From: Saccharibacillus sp. O23
Lineage (GTDB): Bacteria; Bacillota; Bacilli; Paenibacillales; Paenibacillaceae
Length of the DNA stretch: 64,000 nt
Direction of reading: 5' to 3'
NCBI RefSeq assembly: GCF_002205895.1
Contig: NZ_NJDE01000008.1
Coordinates: forward strand, 186,001-250,000
The translations under genes and the position numbers were made by a program. Position 1 is the stretch's first letter; every line of letters begins with the position of its first letter. Of the stretch, positions 32,935 to 42,998 are shown in pieces. The notes beneath the pieces are model-generated. The model was not told where the DNA came from. It was given only the letters and a program-made list of their open reading frames with translations, and made no database searches.

Positions 32935-33606
32935 TCACTCTTCGACGTTCACCACTTCGCGCTCGAACTGTTCGATCCGGTCGTTGGGACCCGCGATGAC
33001 CATGATATCTCCTTCGCGCATCTGGTCGAGCGCCGTCGGCGCGACCGTCACGCCCGCGTCCGTCCGGAGCGCGACGATCGTGCAGCCGAACCGGGCGCGC
33101 GAATTCAGGTCGGAGATGGTCCGCTCGTCGAGACAATGCGGAACCCGCATCTCCACGATCGAATAGTCGTCGGACAGCTTGATGTAATCGAGCAGGTTCG
33201 GCGTGACCAACTGATGCGCCACCCGGATGCCCATGTCGCGCTCCGGGAAAATGACCTGATCGACGCCGATTTTCTCGAGCGCCCGGCCGTGCAGCACCGT
33301 GATCGCTTTGGCCACGACTTTTTTGACGCCCAGTTCTTTGAGCAGGATCGCGGCCAGAATGCTCGTCTGCATATTCTCGCCGATCGCCACGATGCCGCAG
33401 TCGAAGTTGCGGATGCCGAGCGAACGCAGCACTTCTTCGTCCGTCGCGTCGGCTACCGCCGCATACGTGAAGCGTCCGCCCAATTCTTCGACCACTTCTT
33501 CGCTGCGGTCCACGCCCATGACCTCGTAACCCAGCTCGATCAGTTCCATGCCCAGACTCATGCCGAAGCGTCCCAGTCCGATGACCACGAATTGTTGTGT
33601 ACTCAC
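32935..33606 (-). CDS. ktrC: Ktr potassium uptake regulatory subunit (RCK domain)
   Basis: A 223-residue cytoplasmic RCK protein that gates the KtrB/KtrD channel. The RCK_N Rossmann motif VIGLGRFGMSLG lies at residues 8-19 with the acidic VDRS that contacts the nucleotide; the RCK_C (TrkA_C) domain, which in Firmicutes binds c-di-AMP, occupies the last 85 residues. Length and arrangement match KtrA/KtrC. The GTG start at 33606 has AGGCGGTG about eight bases upstream. It follows ktrB by 15 bases in one operon. KtrA and KtrC cannot be told apart reliably here. Confidence 0.85.
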   Translation of the reverse strand: MSTQQFVVIGLGRFGMSLGMELIELGYEVMGVDRSEEVVEELGGRFTYAAVADATDEEVLRSLGIRNFDCGIVAIGENMQTSILAAILLKELGVKKVVAKAITVLHGRALEKIGVDQVIFPERDMGIRVAHQLVTPNLLDYIKLSDDYSIVEMRVPHCLDERTISDLNSRARFGCTIVALRTDAGVTVAPTALDQMREGDIMVIAGPNDRIEQFEREVVNVEE

Positions 33607-33621
33607 TGTCCATGCACCGCC

Positions 33622-34962
33622 TTAACCAATGATGATCTTGCCTTCGGGATACCGATACTTCTCGAAATTCTTTTTCGGCTTGAGCGCGTAGACCAGCGTC
33701 AGCAGGCCGACCCGGCCGGCGAACATCGTCAGCGCGATCAGGATCTTGCCGAAGGTCGACAGCTCGGGCGTCAACCCGAGCGACAAGCCGACCGTGCCGA
33801 ACGCGGACATCGTCTCGAACAGCACCAGCATGAAGTCGTGGTCTTCGGTCGCCGACAGAATCATCGCGACGGCGATGACCAGCGCCAGCGACAGCAGAAT
33901 GATCGTCAGCGCTTTGAGAATCCGGTCGCGTCCGATCCGGGCCCGGAAAAAGACGACGTCTTCCCGGCCTCGCATCATCGTGACCATCGCGCCGATCGTG
34001 ACGGCGAACGTCGTCGTTTTGATCCCGCCGCCCGTCGAACCCGGCGAAGCGCCGATGAACATCAGGATCAACAGCAGGAACTGCGTCGCTTGATGCAGCG
34101 CGGTCAGATCGACCGAATTGATCCCCGCCGTGCGGGGCGTGGTCGATTGAAGCAGCGCGCCCCAGAATTTGCCGCCCCAGCCGAGATTGCCTAGCGTGCC
34201 CGGGTTGCTTCCTTCGAAGATCAGAATGACGACCGCGCCCAGCGCCAGCAGCACCGCGGTCGTCGATAACACGATTTTGGAATGAAGCGACAGCTTTTTC
34301 TTGCGCGGCAGGTCGGCCAGGTCGGACAATACGATAAAGCCGAGGCCGCCGAGCACGATCAGCGCGATCGAGGTCAGATTCATGATCGGGTCGTCCGTAT
34401 ACTGGGTCAGACTCCGAAAATGCCCGAAAATATCGAAACCGGCATTATTGAAAAAAGAAACCGAATGAAAAACGCCGAAATACAGCGCCCGGCCGAAAGG
34501 CATATCGAACGATAAACGCAGCGTGAACAGCAGCGCGCCGGCCGTTTCGATCGCCAGCGAATAATACAAGACGCGGCGGATCAATCGCACGATGCCTTCG
34601 ACCGAACCCTGATTCATGGCCTCCTGCAGCAGCAGACGGTCGCGCAGCGAGATCCGCCGTTGAAAGACCAGCGCGAACAGCGTCGCCATCGTCATGAATC
34701 CCAGACCGCCTACCTGAATCAAAGTCAGGATGACCGTCTGGCCGAACGACGTGAAAAAGGTGCCGGTATCGACGACCACGAGACCGGTCACGCACACGGC
34801 CGAAGTAGCCGTAAAAAAAGCATCGATCGCCGGCATCGACTTGCCCGACGCGCTGGAGACCGGCAGCATCAGCAGCAGCGTGCCGAGCAGCACCATGGTC
34901 GCGTAACCGATCGCCAGAATCTGCGGCGGGGCGAATCGGAGCTTGGGAAGCGCCATCGCCAT
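33622..34962 (-). CDS. ktrB: Ktr/Trk potassium transporter membrane subunit
   Basis: A 446-residue channel-like subunit with four M1-P-M2 repeats. The selectivity-filter glycines are seen in TSAVCVTGLV, SFFNNAGFDIF, TTPRTAGINSV and MSAFGTVGLSLG; GASPGSTGGGIKTTT forms the intramembrane gating loop. It carries Na+-dependent K+ uptake together with the RCK subunit encoded next. GAGGAG is nine bases before the ATG. With the Mrp antiporter further along, it indicates a region devoted to monovalent cation balance. Confidence 0.9.
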   Translation of the reverse strand: MAMALPKLRFAPPQILAIGYATMVLLGTLLLMLPVSSASGKSMPAIDAFFTATSAVCVTGLVVVDTGTFFTSFGQTVILTLIQVGGLGFMTMATLFALVFQRRISLRDRLLLQEAMNQGSVEGIVRLIRRVLYYSLAIETAGALLFTLRLSFDMPFGRALYFGVFHSVSFFNNAGFDIFGHFRSLTQYTDDPIMNLTSIALIVLGGLGFIVLSDLADLPRKKKLSLHSKIVLSTTAVLLALGAVVILIFEGSNPGTLGNLGWGGKFWGALLQSTTPRTAGINSVDLTALHQATQFLLLILMFIGASPGSTGGGIKTTTFAVTIGAMVTMMRGREDVVFFRARIGRDRILKALTIILLSLALVIAVAMILSATEDHDFMLVLFETMSAFGTVGLSLGLTPELSTFGKILIALTMFAGRVGLLTLVYALKPKKNFEKYRYPEGKIIIG

Positions 34963-35187
34963 TCGTTCGTTCTCCTCTCTGTTTATCCGTTAACATCGTC
35001 AGTCGTCCTATTATATCCGCCCCGGTCCCTATCCCACAACTGCGAGTTGCGCGCGCAAAACGAATCGAAAGGCATCGCGCCGGCGATTCGATGGTATTGG
35101 GCTCCCCGAATATGGTATTTTAGAGAAAGGCATCCGAATCGGAAGTTCCGATCTCGCGAAAGGCCAAACCCGGCAAGGAGGAAAACC

Positions 35188-36879
35188 ATGATAGACCCGC
35201 ATCAGCGCATTCTGCACGTAAACTACAAGAAACTCGGCTTGGCCGCCGCCATCGGATTGGTCATTTACGTTCTCTTCAACTTCACCACCCTGTTCCAGAG
35301 CGACATGAACCAACAAGAGGCGTACGTGCTGATCGATACCGAGCAGGCGGAAGCCGCAGCTTCCGCATTCGCTTCCGAACAGCTCGGCATCACCGCCCCG
35401 CTCGGCGAAGCGACCGTCGCTTACCGCAGCGATTCGAACCTGTACGGCTACCTGTCCCGAGAGAAATTGCTCAGCGAATACGATCGTACATATCTCGACG
35501 CTTATCCTTACGAGATGTTCCGCGTCATCTACCGCTACACCGCGGACGGCGTGAAACGCGATCTGCGGATCGACGTCGGATCGAAAGACGGGCGCGTTCT
35601 GGCGTTCAACGATCTGCAGGCCGACTTCGCCGAAAAATTGTCGAACACCGCTTTTCCGACTACGCTTGAAGATGCGAGCATGCTTCGAGACGAAAAAGTA
35701 AAGATAGCCGAACCGGCGCTCCGCTCGCTCGGCCTCGACCCGGCGAAGTTGGAGCTGACCTCGAGCGAAGGCGCTTCGGGCCTGCGCTACGTCGACCCGT
35801 CCGTCAAGATCGGCGACAGCACTCTGGAAGTCAACGTGACTTTCGAAGGCGAAAAGGTCGCTTCGGTGCGGACGAACTTCACCATTCCTTCGTCTTATAC
35901 CGATTACATCGACAAGCAGACGTTCTGGGCGGGCGTCATGACTTACGGCGGCTATCTGCTGCTGACGTTCGTGCTCAGCATCTTGGCGATCGTCTATGCC
36001 TCCATTCTGAGAAAATTCACTTCGTTCAAACGCGGGATCTTCTTGTCTTTGTTCTATTATGTAGTCTCGGTATTTTCCGTCTGGAACATGCGTCCTTATT
36101 TCGAGAGCACCAGCTATTCCAGTCTGGAATTCGTGTTCACGCTGGGGATTCAGATCGTCGTCGGATTGATCATGGCGGCGGGCTTGTACTTCACGTTCGT
36201 CGGCGGCGACGCCCTCTGGCGCAGCCAAGGCCGCAACATGTGGATGCGGCGCGGCGAACCCGGCTACGGCAAACATGTCTGGGAAGCGGCGAAGACCGGC
36301 TATCTCTGGGCGCTGATCCTGCTTGCCGTGCAAGCCGTGATCTTCTTCGTGCTCGAACGTTCGCTCGGCGTGTTCTACACCACGGACGATTCGCAGTCCA
36401 CGTATAACATGATGTTCCCGTGGCTGTTCCCGATCATGGCTTGGATGGCCGGCATCTCCGAAGAAGCCATCTACCGCCTGTTCGGCATTCCGATGCTCAA
36501 AAAGGTCGTCCGCAGCACTTGGGTCGCGGCCGCGATCACCACGCTGATCTGGGCGTTCGGCCATACGCTGTATTCGATCTATCCGGTCGTCACGCGGCCG
36601 ATCGAGCTGCTGTTCTTAGGTCTGATCTTCAGCTTCATCTTCCTGCGTTACGGCTACATCACGGCCATGTTCGCGCATGTCGTCTTCGACAGCATCCTGA
36701 TGGGCCTCAGCCTCATCTTCATGGGTTCGGCGACTTACGTCGCGGTGGGCATCGTGTCGATCGTGCTTCCGGCGATCGTCGCGTTCGTCATCTACTGGTT
36801 CCATCGCCGAGATCCGGCGCAGCCGCAGGCCGCTCCCGCGGAACCGCCCGCGACCGAGATCCGTCCGCAGAATACGTAA
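35188..36879 (+). CDS. CPBP-family intramembrane metalloprotease with large N-terminal extracytoplasmic domain
   Basis: A 563-residue membrane protein. Residues 16-35 form a first helix, then about 220 residues lie outside the membrane (two PepSY-like beta/alpha units, for example YRYTADGVKRDLRIDVGSKDGRVLAF), and the C-terminal 300 residues have about eight helices with the CPBP/Abi protease motifs EEAIYR, FGHTLYS and HVVFD. Rce1-like members process or scavenge membrane peptides; many Firmicutes homologues are uncharacterised. AAGGAGG lies six bases before the ATG. A much longer upstream frame antisense to ktrB is not real. Confidence 0.85.
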   Translation: MIDPHQRILHVNYKKLGLAAAIGLVIYVLFNFTTLFQSDMNQQEAYVLIDTEQAEAAASAFASEQLGITAPLGEATVAYRSDSNLYGYLSREKLLSEYDRTYLDAYPYEMFRVIYRYTADGVKRDLRIDVGSKDGRVLAFNDLQADFAEKLSNTAFPTTLEDASMLRDEKVKIAEPALRSLGLDPAKLELTSSEGASGLRYVDPSVKIGDSTLEVNVTFEGEKVASVRTNFTIPSSYTDYIDKQTFWAGVMTYGGYLLLTFVLSILAIVYASILRKFTSFKRGIFLSLFYYVVSVFSVWNMRPYFESTSYSSLEFVFTLGIQIVVGLIMAAGLYFTFVGGDALWRSQGRNMWMRRGEPGYGKHVWEAAKTGYLWALILLAVQAVIFFVLERSLGVFYTTDDSQSTYNMMFPWLFPIMAWMAGISEEAIYRLFGIPMLKKVVRSTWVAAAITTLIWAFGHTLYSIYPVVTRPIELLFLGLIFSFIFLRYGYITAMFAHVVFDSILMGLSLIFMGSATYVAVGIVSIVLPAIVAFVIYWFHRRDPAQPQAAPAEPPATEIRPQNT

Positions 36880-36921
36880 TGTTTCGCGGCACGAACCGGC
36901 AGCATGAATCGAATGTACGCC

Positions 36922-36955
36922 AAAAAGGAAGCTTCCGAATCGGAAGCTTCCTTTT
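36922..36955. terminator. Bidirectional terminator between the CPBP protease gene and the mrp operon
   Basis: Palindrome AAGGAAGCTTCCG / CGGAAGCTTCCTT with a three-base loop, A run on the left and T run on the right. It lies 43 bases after the protease stop and about 105 bases after the mrpG stop, so it can serve both. Confidence 0.85.
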
Positions 36956-37059
36956 CTTTGCATGCCTTTCTAACGTACAGCGTTCGATCCCGCTTATCCG
37001 GTAAGCCATGATGAGACCGATACGCCCGACGCCGAACGCTTATGAAGATCGACGCCGAA

Positions 37060-37458
37060 CTAAGGACGCTTAGGCGGTTCCGCCTCATGCGCCGTCTCCG
37101 GTCCGGATTTCCCGCCGCTCTCCAATACCGGCTTGAAATCGTCGCGCACGCTCCCTTTCCACAGCTTGACGCCGGAACGGTAAGCGGCGCGGCCGTTCAG
37201 ATGCCCGGCCACCGGCGAAGTGATAAAGACGAACAGAATCGCGAGCAGCAGCTTGGCGTTGATCTCTCCGTCGACCACCCAGAAAAAAAGAAACGCGCCG
37301 ACCAATACGAACAGCACGCCGAGCGCGGCGCTTTTGGTGGCCGCGTGCGAGCGCAGATACACGTCCGGCAGGCGGATCAAGCCGAACGCGCTGATCGCGC
37401 AGACGATCGCGCCGGCAAGCGCCAACGCGATCGCGATCCATTCAACGATCGTCGCCAT
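37060..37458 (-). CDS. mrpG: Mrp Na+/H+ antiporter subunit G
   Basis: A 132-residue subunit with three membrane helices in the first 90 residues (AIALALAGAIVCAISAFGLIRLPDVYLRSHAATKSAALG is a strong MrpG signature, cited here in part) and a longer-than-usual hydrophilic tail. It is the last gene of the mrp operon and overlaps the end of mrpF by 17 bases, so translation is probably coupled; a GGGAG lies about 12 bases before the ATG. Mrp subunits work only as a full hetero-oligomer that exchanges cytoplasmic Na+ for H+. Confidence 0.9.
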   Translation of the reverse strand: MATIVEWIAIALALAGAIVCAISAFGLIRLPDVYLRSHAATKSAALGVLFVLVGAFLFFWVVDGEINAKLLLAILFVFITSPVAGHLNGRAAYRSGVKLWKGSVRDDFKPVLESGGKSGPETAHEAEPPKRP

Positions 37459-37726
37459 CTTCGATCACGCTCCCTCTCTCGATATAACGCGCCAATACCG
37501 TCGTTCCGATAAACGTCAGGATGCCGATGACGAGGATGATCTCCGTCAGCGCCTGCGTATCGAGCCGCATGCACAGCACCGCGACCATCGCCAGCAGAAC
37601 GATCCCGATCGTATCCAGCGCGGCGATCCGGTCGGAGCGGCTGGGCCCGACGATCAAGCGGTAGGCGCAGCCGAGTACGGCAAGCGCCAGAATCGCCAGC
37701 GCGAGGTTCAGAAACACGTTAATCAT
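37442..37726 (-). CDS. mrpF: Mrp Na+/H+ antiporter subunit F
   Basis: A 94-residue protein with three helices. CAYRLIVGPSRSDRIAALD in the first loop is the family's most conserved stretch. The ATG overlaps the mrpE stop as ATGA and has GGAGGTGA seven bases upstream. Its size matches B. subtilis MrpF. Confidence 0.9.
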   Translation of the reverse strand: MINVFLNLALAILALAVLGCAYRLIVGPSRSDRIAALDTIGIVLLAMVAVLCMRLDTQALTEIILVIGILTFIGTTVLARYIERGSVIEDGDDR

Positions 37727-38202
37727 GACCGGGTCACCTCCATAATCGCTTTTTCGAACGTATCGCGGATCTTGCCGGACATCTTTTCGACATCCGAAAT
37801 ATCAAGCGCGTGAATGTATAAGGTACGGTTATCGTCCGACACTTCGAGCGTAAGCGTGCCCGGCGTCAGACAAATCATGCAGGCCAAGATCGTCACTTCC
37901 CAATCCGAAGACAGCTCCGTGCGGTATTCGAAAATGCCGGGCCGCATCTTGAGCTTGGGACGAAGGATATGCCCGATCACTTCGAAGCTGGAGATCAGCA
38001 GCTCGCGAATCAACAGTACGGCCAGTTTGAGCACCGCCCAAGCCTTCGTCAGATAGAACGGCTCCGGCCGGAATTTGCGTACGAAGTAGAGCACCGCTAT
38101 GCCGAGCGCATATCCGACGACAAAGCCGGAAGCCGTCCAGTTTCCGTTCAACATCATCCAGATCACGGCGATCATGAGATTCAGCAAAATTTGAAAAGCC
38201 AT
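37723..38202 (-). CDS. mrpE: Mrp Na+/H+ antiporter subunit E
   Basis: A 159-residue subunit: two N-terminal membrane helices (MAFQILLNLMIAVIWMML), then a cytoplasmic domain with the conserved CLTPGTLTLEVSDD. The start at 38202 aligns with the B. subtilis protein (MAFQILLN) and has AAGGAG nine bases upstream; the ATG two codons earlier directly follows the mrpD stop and is too near the ribosome site. Confidence 0.85.
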   Translation of the reverse strand: MAFQILLNLMIAVIWMMLNGNWTASGFVVGYALGIAVLYFVRKFRPEPFYLTKAWAVLKLAVLLIRELLISSFEVIGHILRPKLKMRPGIFEYRTELSSDWEVTILACMICLTPGTLTLEVSDDNRTLYIHALDISDVEKMSGKIRDTFEKAIMEVTRS

Positions 38203-38208
38203 CGGCAT

Positions 38209-39756
38209 CTACTCCTTCAATACGGCTTCGATGTAGAGGCCGGGATTATCTAACGTCGCGCCGGCCTGGCCGGCGAAGCCGTAAACGCCGTTCGCCGCCA
38301 GTCCCATACCGACGACGAGCAGCATAAGCAGCACGGCGGAGATGCCGGCGAACGCCGGGCGCTCGCCCGATTCGGACGCTCGGGAGGAACGGCTGCCCGA
38401 TTCCGCGTATTCCGACTCTTCCTCCGCTTCGTCCGCGTCTTCTTCGTCAAGATCCGGCTCGGTGCCCCAGAACGCTTCGCGGAAAATCTTGATCAGCGAA
38501 TAGAGCGTCAGCAGACTGGATGCGAGCGCGACCAGCGAGAGCGTCAGCATGCCGTTTTCCAGGCCGCCGCGCACGATAAGCACTTTGCCTACGAATCCGC
38601 TGAGCGGAGGAATCCCGGTCAAAGCGAGCGCGAGAACGAAGAACATCCAACCGAGCCCGGGACGGCTGCGGATCAGCCCGCCCATGCGGTCCAGCTTGTC
38701 GCTTCCGGCCGCCGAGATCAGCATGCCGCCGAGCACGAACATCAAGCCTTTGGACAAAATATCGTGCAGCATGTAGAACACGACCCCGTCCATCCCGTCG
38801 CGCGTGCCGGTCGCCAGACCGAACGCGACGAAGCCGACGCCGATCAGCACGTTGTAATTCAAGATGCGCGGAATATCGCGATACGCCGCCGCGCCGATGC
38901 CGCCCAGAATCATCGTGGCCGCGGCCATGCCGACGATCCAAGCGTTCGTGAACGAAGGATCGTTCGGGAAGATCAGCGTAAACGTGCGCACGATCGCGTA
39001 TAGCCCGACTTTCGTGAGCAGCGCGCCGAACAGAGCCCGCACCGCGAAAGGCGGCGCTCCGTAAGCCCCCGGCAGCCAGAAGAAGAGGAACAGCCCGGCT
39101 TTGAGCGCGAACACGATCAAGAACAACACCGCGATCACGTTCAGTACGCCGCCCTGCCCCGCTTCCGCGATCCGCTGCGACAGATGCGCCATATTCAGCG
39201 TGCCGACCGCGGCGTAGAGATACGCGACGGCCGCGACGAACAGCGTGGACGACAGGATATTGATGAGCAAATATTTAGGCGCTTCGCGCATCTGCTTCTT
39301 CGAACCGCCGAGCGTGATCAGCGCGTAAGACGAGATCAGCATCACTTCGAAGAAAACGAACAGGTTGAAGATATCGCCCGTCATGAACGAACCGTAGACG
39401 CCGACCAGCAGAAAATGAAAAGACGCGTAATAATAATGCTCTTCCCGCTCCCTGCCGATGCTGGCGAACGAATACAGCAGCACGGCGAAACCGGTGATCG
39501 AAGCGGCGAGCACCAGCAGCGCCGCGAACATATCCGCCACGAACACGATGCCGTAAGGAGGCGCCCAGCCGCCCAGTTCGAGCGTCTGGATTCCTCCCGA
39601 ACGCACGCGCAGCACGATCGCGGCCGCAATCGCGATATTCGCGATTCCGCCGATGAAACCGACCGTGCGCTGAAGCGCGATCTTCCGGCGGAAAAACATC
39701 AAGAATACGGCAATGGCCATAGGCAGCAGGACCGGCAGCACCAGCAAATTGTTCAA
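38209..39756 (-). CDS. mrpD: Mrp Na+/H+ antiporter subunit D
   Basis: A 515-residue proton-translocating subunit homologous to NuoN/NuoM of complex I, with about 14 helices. Marks include the conserved Glu in FVFFEVMLISSYAL, the Lys-bearing FALKAGLFLFFWLPGAY and HDILSKGLMFVLGG. An acidic, Ser/Glu-rich loop (DEEDADEAEEESEYAES, about residues 435-455) interrupts the last two helices and is unusual. A TTG start at 39756 overlaps the mrpC stop (TTGA) and has GGAGG seven bases upstream; no better start exists, so a longer frame reaching into mrpC is wrong. Confidence 0.85.
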   Translation of the reverse strand: MNNLLVLPVLLPMAIAVFLMFFRRKIALQRTVGFIGGIANIAIAAAIVLRVRSGGIQTLELGGWAPPYGIVFVADMFAALLVLAASITGFAVLLYSFASIGREREEHYYYASFHFLLVGVYGSFMTGDIFNLFVFFEVMLISSYALITLGGSKKQMREAPKYLLINILSSTLFVAAVAYLYAAVGTLNMAHLSQRIAEAGQGGVLNVIAVLFLIVFALKAGLFLFFWLPGAYGAPPFAVRALFGALLTKVGLYAIVRTFTLIFPNDPSFTNAWIVGMAAATMILGGIGAAAYRDIPRILNYNVLIGVGFVAFGLATGTRDGMDGVVFYMLHDILSKGLMFVLGGMLISAAGSDKLDRMGGLIRSRPGLGWMFFVLALALTGIPPLSGFVGKVLIVRGGLENGMLTLSLVALASSLLTLYSLIKIFREAFWGTEPDLDEEDADEAEEESEYAESGSRSSRASESGERPAFAGISAVLLMLLVVGMGLAANGVYGFAGQAGATLDNPGLYIEAVLKE

Positions 39757-40100
39757 GAGTCCGCCTCCTTGCCTTCGGCATCGCTGCCGTCGATCTCGTC
39801 CGTGCCGCGCGTCTGATATGCCCGGTAAGCCAGTACGAAATACAGCGCCGTTACCCCGAAGCTGATGACGATGGACGTCAGAATCAGCGCTTGAGGCAGC
39901 GGGTCGGCATAAGCGCCGCTTCCGCCGCCGAGCACCGGCGCGTCTCCGCGCTTCAACCCCGCCATAGTGAGCAGCAGCAGATGGACGCCGTGCGTCAGCA
40001 GGGAAGTGCCCAGAATGACCCGCAGTAGGCTTTTGGTCAAGATCAGATAGATGCCGATCATAAACAGCGTGCCGACGGCGATCGCCATGATCCATTCCAT
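39753..40100 (-). CDS. mrpC: Mrp Na+/H+ antiporter subunit C
   Basis: A 115-residue NuoK-like subunit with three helices; GVHLLLLTMAG and DPLPQALILTSIVISFGVTALY are the family signature. It starts one base after the mrpA-B stop, with GGGGGAAG about six bases upstream, and overlaps mrpD by four bases. Confidence 0.9.
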   Translation of the reverse strand: MEWIMAIAVGTLFMIGIYLILTKSLLRVILGTSLLTHGVHLLLLTMAGLKRGDAPVLGGGSGAYADPLPQALILTSIVISFGVTALYFVLAYRAYQTRGTDEIDGSDAEGKEADS

Positions 40101-40101
40101 G

Positions 40102-42960
40102 TCAGTCTTCCCCCTTTATCGTAAAGATGATATTCATGACGACGCCGACGACCGCCAGATAGACGCCGAGATCGAACAAGACGGCCGTCGCCAGTTCCGT
40201 ATCGCCGAGAATCGGCAGATGGAAATGGCCGAAAGCGTGGCTGAGAAACGGAACGCCGAATACGAATGATCCGGTCCCGGTCAAGATCGCGATGCTCAAT
40301 CCGATCGCGGTCAGAATACGGTAATTCACCCGGATGACGCGGCGGACCGTATCCATGCCGAACGATACTGCCAGCAGGATCAGCGCGGCCGCCGTCATCA
40401 GAGCCGCGATGAAGCCGCCGCCCGGATCGTTATGCCCTGCGAAGAACAGATACAGCGAGAAGGCGATGATGATCAGCACGATCACGCGGGACATGGTGCG
40501 CAGGATCACGTCGTTCGAGACGAGCGGGAATCCCGATCGGCCCGAAGAAGAACCTGCTGCCTGTCCGCCGTTCGGATTCGTTTTGACGCCAAGCTTGATC
40601 AATCCGTAAATGCCCAGCGAAGCGATGCCGAGCACCATAATTTCGAACAACGTATCGAAGCCCCGGAAATCGACGAGAATGACGTTGACGACGTTCTTGC
40701 CGCCGGCCGATTCGTAGCTCTCGCGCAGGAAATATTCCGAGATCGGTTCGAACGGACTGCTGCCCATCGCCGCCAGCGCGACCAGCGTCATCGTGACGCC
40801 GACGCCTCCGGCGACGATCAGATTCGTCCATTTGAAAACGGGCTTCTCTTTTTCCCGCTTCAGCTTCGGCAGGAATTTGAAGCAGAGCAGGAACAAGATG
40901 ACGGACACCGTCTCCACGATCATCTGCGTCAGCGCCAGATCCGGCGCGCGGAAGACGAGGAACAACCCCGTGACCATATAGCCGACCGCGCCCGTGAACA
41001 AGATCGCGTTGACCCGCGAACGGGCGAACGGCACGGCCGCCGCTGCGGCCAGCATCACGATCACCATCGCGACTTCGTAGAACGTGATCGGCGCGTAATC
41101 GTCCATGCCGAGCCGGATATTCGGCGACAGCAGCAGCGTTCCGCACAGCGAAACCGCCAAGAACAGCAGAATATAGATCAGATAACGGCGCACCGAACCC
41201 GTCATGTAGAGATCGGTCGCTCGCCGGCCGCCGTTTTCGAGCAGCGACAATCCGCCGTTGTACGCGCGGTTCAACGTATCCCGTCCGCTCCATTCGCGGT
41301 CGAGCAGGCTGAAGCGGGTATAGGTCCGGTACAGCAGGATGCCGAGCAGTACGACGCCGAGCGTCATGAACAGTTCCGGCGTCCAGCCGTGCCAGAAATG
41401 GATCGAGACATGGGCCGTTTCCGCCGTCAAGCCGTTTCCGCGGATCGCGGCAGTCGCCGGGTCGATCAAAGCGGACGCCAAAGCATTCGGGATGAGCGCG
41501 AACACGACGGCCAGCGAGACGAGCAGGATCGGAGCGGCGAGCAGCCCCGCCGACGCTTCGTGCGGCAGTTTGTCCAGCTTATCCGCTTTGACTCGGCCGC
41601 CGAACGTCTTGAATACCAGAATCATGCTGTAGACGAACGTGAACACGCTGGCAACCCAAGCGACGATCGGAAGCAGCAGCATCCAAGACTGCGCGCCGGC
41701 GGCATCGAATTCCCAAATATTGACCATCGCGGTAAAGAACATTTCTTTGCTCAGAAATCCGCTAAGCGGCGGCAGGCCGGCCATCGAGAACGAACCGATC
41801 AGCGCGATGGCGAACGTAACCGGCATGAGTTTCATCAGACCGCCCAGTTTGCGCAGATCGCGCGTGTTGGCTTCATGATCGACGATGCCGACGACCATGA
41901 ACAGCGAACCTTTGAACACGGCATGGTTGATCAGATGGAACACCGCCGCCGTCGTCGCCAAGCCGAAGAACGCGGCCCGCGCCGGATCGTCGTAGAAAGC
42001 GGCCGCCGAACCGACGCCGAGCAGACTCATGATCAAGCCCAATTGGCTGATCGTCGAATAAGCGAGCAGCGCTTTGAGATCCGTTTGGCGAATCGCTTTG
42101 AACGAACCGTACAGCAGCGTAATCAAGCCGGTCAGCGAGACGATCCAGAACCATTCGGAGCCGCCGGCGAAGATCGGACTCATGCGGGCGACCAGATACA
42201 GCCCCGCTTTCACCATCGTCGCCGAATGGAGATAGGCGCTGACCGGCGTCGGCGCTTCCATCGCGTCCGGCAGCCAGATATGGAACGGAAACTGCGCCGA
42301 TTTGGTGAACGCGCCGAGCAGTACGAGAATCATCGCGGGCAGGAATAAAGACTGTCCGGACAGGTCGGCGGCCTGCGCGGCGATCTCGCGAATGCTGTAG
42401 GTGCCGGTCATGCCGTAGAGCAGATTGAAGCCCGCGAACATGGCGAGGCCGCCGAACACCGTGATCAGCATCGACTTCAGCGCGCCGTACCGCGAACGCT
42501 CGCGCCGGTACCAGAACGCGATCAACAGGAACGAAGCGATGCTCGTCAATTCCCAGAACGCGTACAAGACCATCAGATTGTCCGACAAGACCACGCCCAG
42601 CATAGCCCCCATGAACATCAGCAGATACACGTAGAAATGACGGATCGACTCCGAACTCTTGCCCATGTAGAACATGGAATACCAGACGACGAGCGAACCG
42701 ATGCCCGTAATCAACAGAGCGAAAAGCAGGCTCCAACCGTCGAGAGTCAGCGACAGGTCGATCCCCAGATCCGGCATCCACGGCAGCGAGACGAATTCGG
42801 ACTCGCCGCCGCTAACTGCCGGAATCCGGCTAAGCAGGTACGCGAACAGCAATGCCGGGACAGGCAGCACCGCCCAACCGGGATGAATGCGGGGCAGCGC
42901 GCGCATCAGCGGAATCAAGGCCGCCCACAGAAACGGAATCAAAATCAAGACATGCAGCAC
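40102..42960 (-). CDS. mrpA: Fused Mrp antiporter subunits A and B
   Basis: A 952-residue protein. Residues 1 to about 795 are MrpA: NuoL-like antiporter domain ([36 protein letters not shown], the key Glu and Lys in place) plus the MrpA C-terminal helices related to NuoJ. A Gly/Ser linker ([14 protein letters not shown]) then leads at about residue 815 into a complete MrpB domain: [40 protein letters not shown]. In B. subtilis and Staphylococcus these are separate genes of about 800 and 143 residues. No stop or ribosome site lies between them here. It is the second gene of the operon, 38 bases after the USP gene. Confidence 0.9.
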   Translation of the reverse strand: MLHVLILIPFLWAALIPLMRALPRIHPGWAVLPVPALLFAYLLSRIPAVSGGESEFVSLPWMPDLGIDLSLTLDGWSLLFALLITGIGSLVVWYSMFYMGKSSESIRHFYVYLLMFMGAMLGVVLSDNLMVLYAFWELTSIASFLLIAFWYRRERSRYGALKSMLITVFGGLAMFAGFNLLYGMTGTYSIREIAAQAADLSGQSLFLPAMILVLLGAFTKSAQFPFHIWLPDAMEAPTPVSAYLHSATMVKAGLYLVARMSPIFAGGSEWFWIVSLTGLITLLYGSFKAIRQTDLKALLAYSTISQLGLIMSLLGVGSAAAFYDDPARAAFFGLATTAAVFHLINHAVFKGSLFMVVGIVDHEANTRDLRKLGGLMKLMPVTFAIALIGSFSMAGLPPLSGFLSKEMFFTAMVNIWEFDAAGAQSWMLLLPIVAWVASVFTFVYSMILVFKTFGGRVKADKLDKLPHEASAGLLAAPILLVSLAVVFALIPNALASALIDPATAAIRGNGLTAETAHVSIHFWHGWTPELFMTLGVVLLGILLYRTYTRFSLLDREWSGRDTLNRAYNGGLSLLENGGRRATDLYMTGSVRRYLIYILLFLAVSLCGTLLLSPNIRLGMDDYAPITFYEVAMVIVMLAAAAAVPFARSRVNAILFTGAVGYMVTGLFLVFRAPDLALTQMIVETVSVILFLLCFKFLPKLKREKEKPVFKWTNLIVAGGVGVTMTLVALAAMGSSPFEPISEYFLRESYESAGGKNVVNVILVDFRGFDTLFEIMVLGIASLGIYGLIKLGVKTNPNGGQAAGSSSGRSGFPLVSNDVILRTMSRVIVLIIIAFSLYLFFAGHNDPGGGFIAALMTAAALILLAVSFGMDTVRRVIRVNYRILTAIGLSIAILTGTGSFVFGVPFLSHAFGHFHLPILGDTELATAVLFDLGVYLAVVGVVMNIIFTIKGED

Positions 42961-42998
42961 GTTTGAGCGTTCCTCCTTCCTTCAAACGAATGGCCGGC

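Noticed and set aside
34660-35187. Extended N-terminus of the CPBP protease reaching into ktrB
   Set aside because: The extension is antisense to ktrB with His/Arg/Gln-rich translation; AAGGAGG directly before the ATG at 35188 fixes the start.
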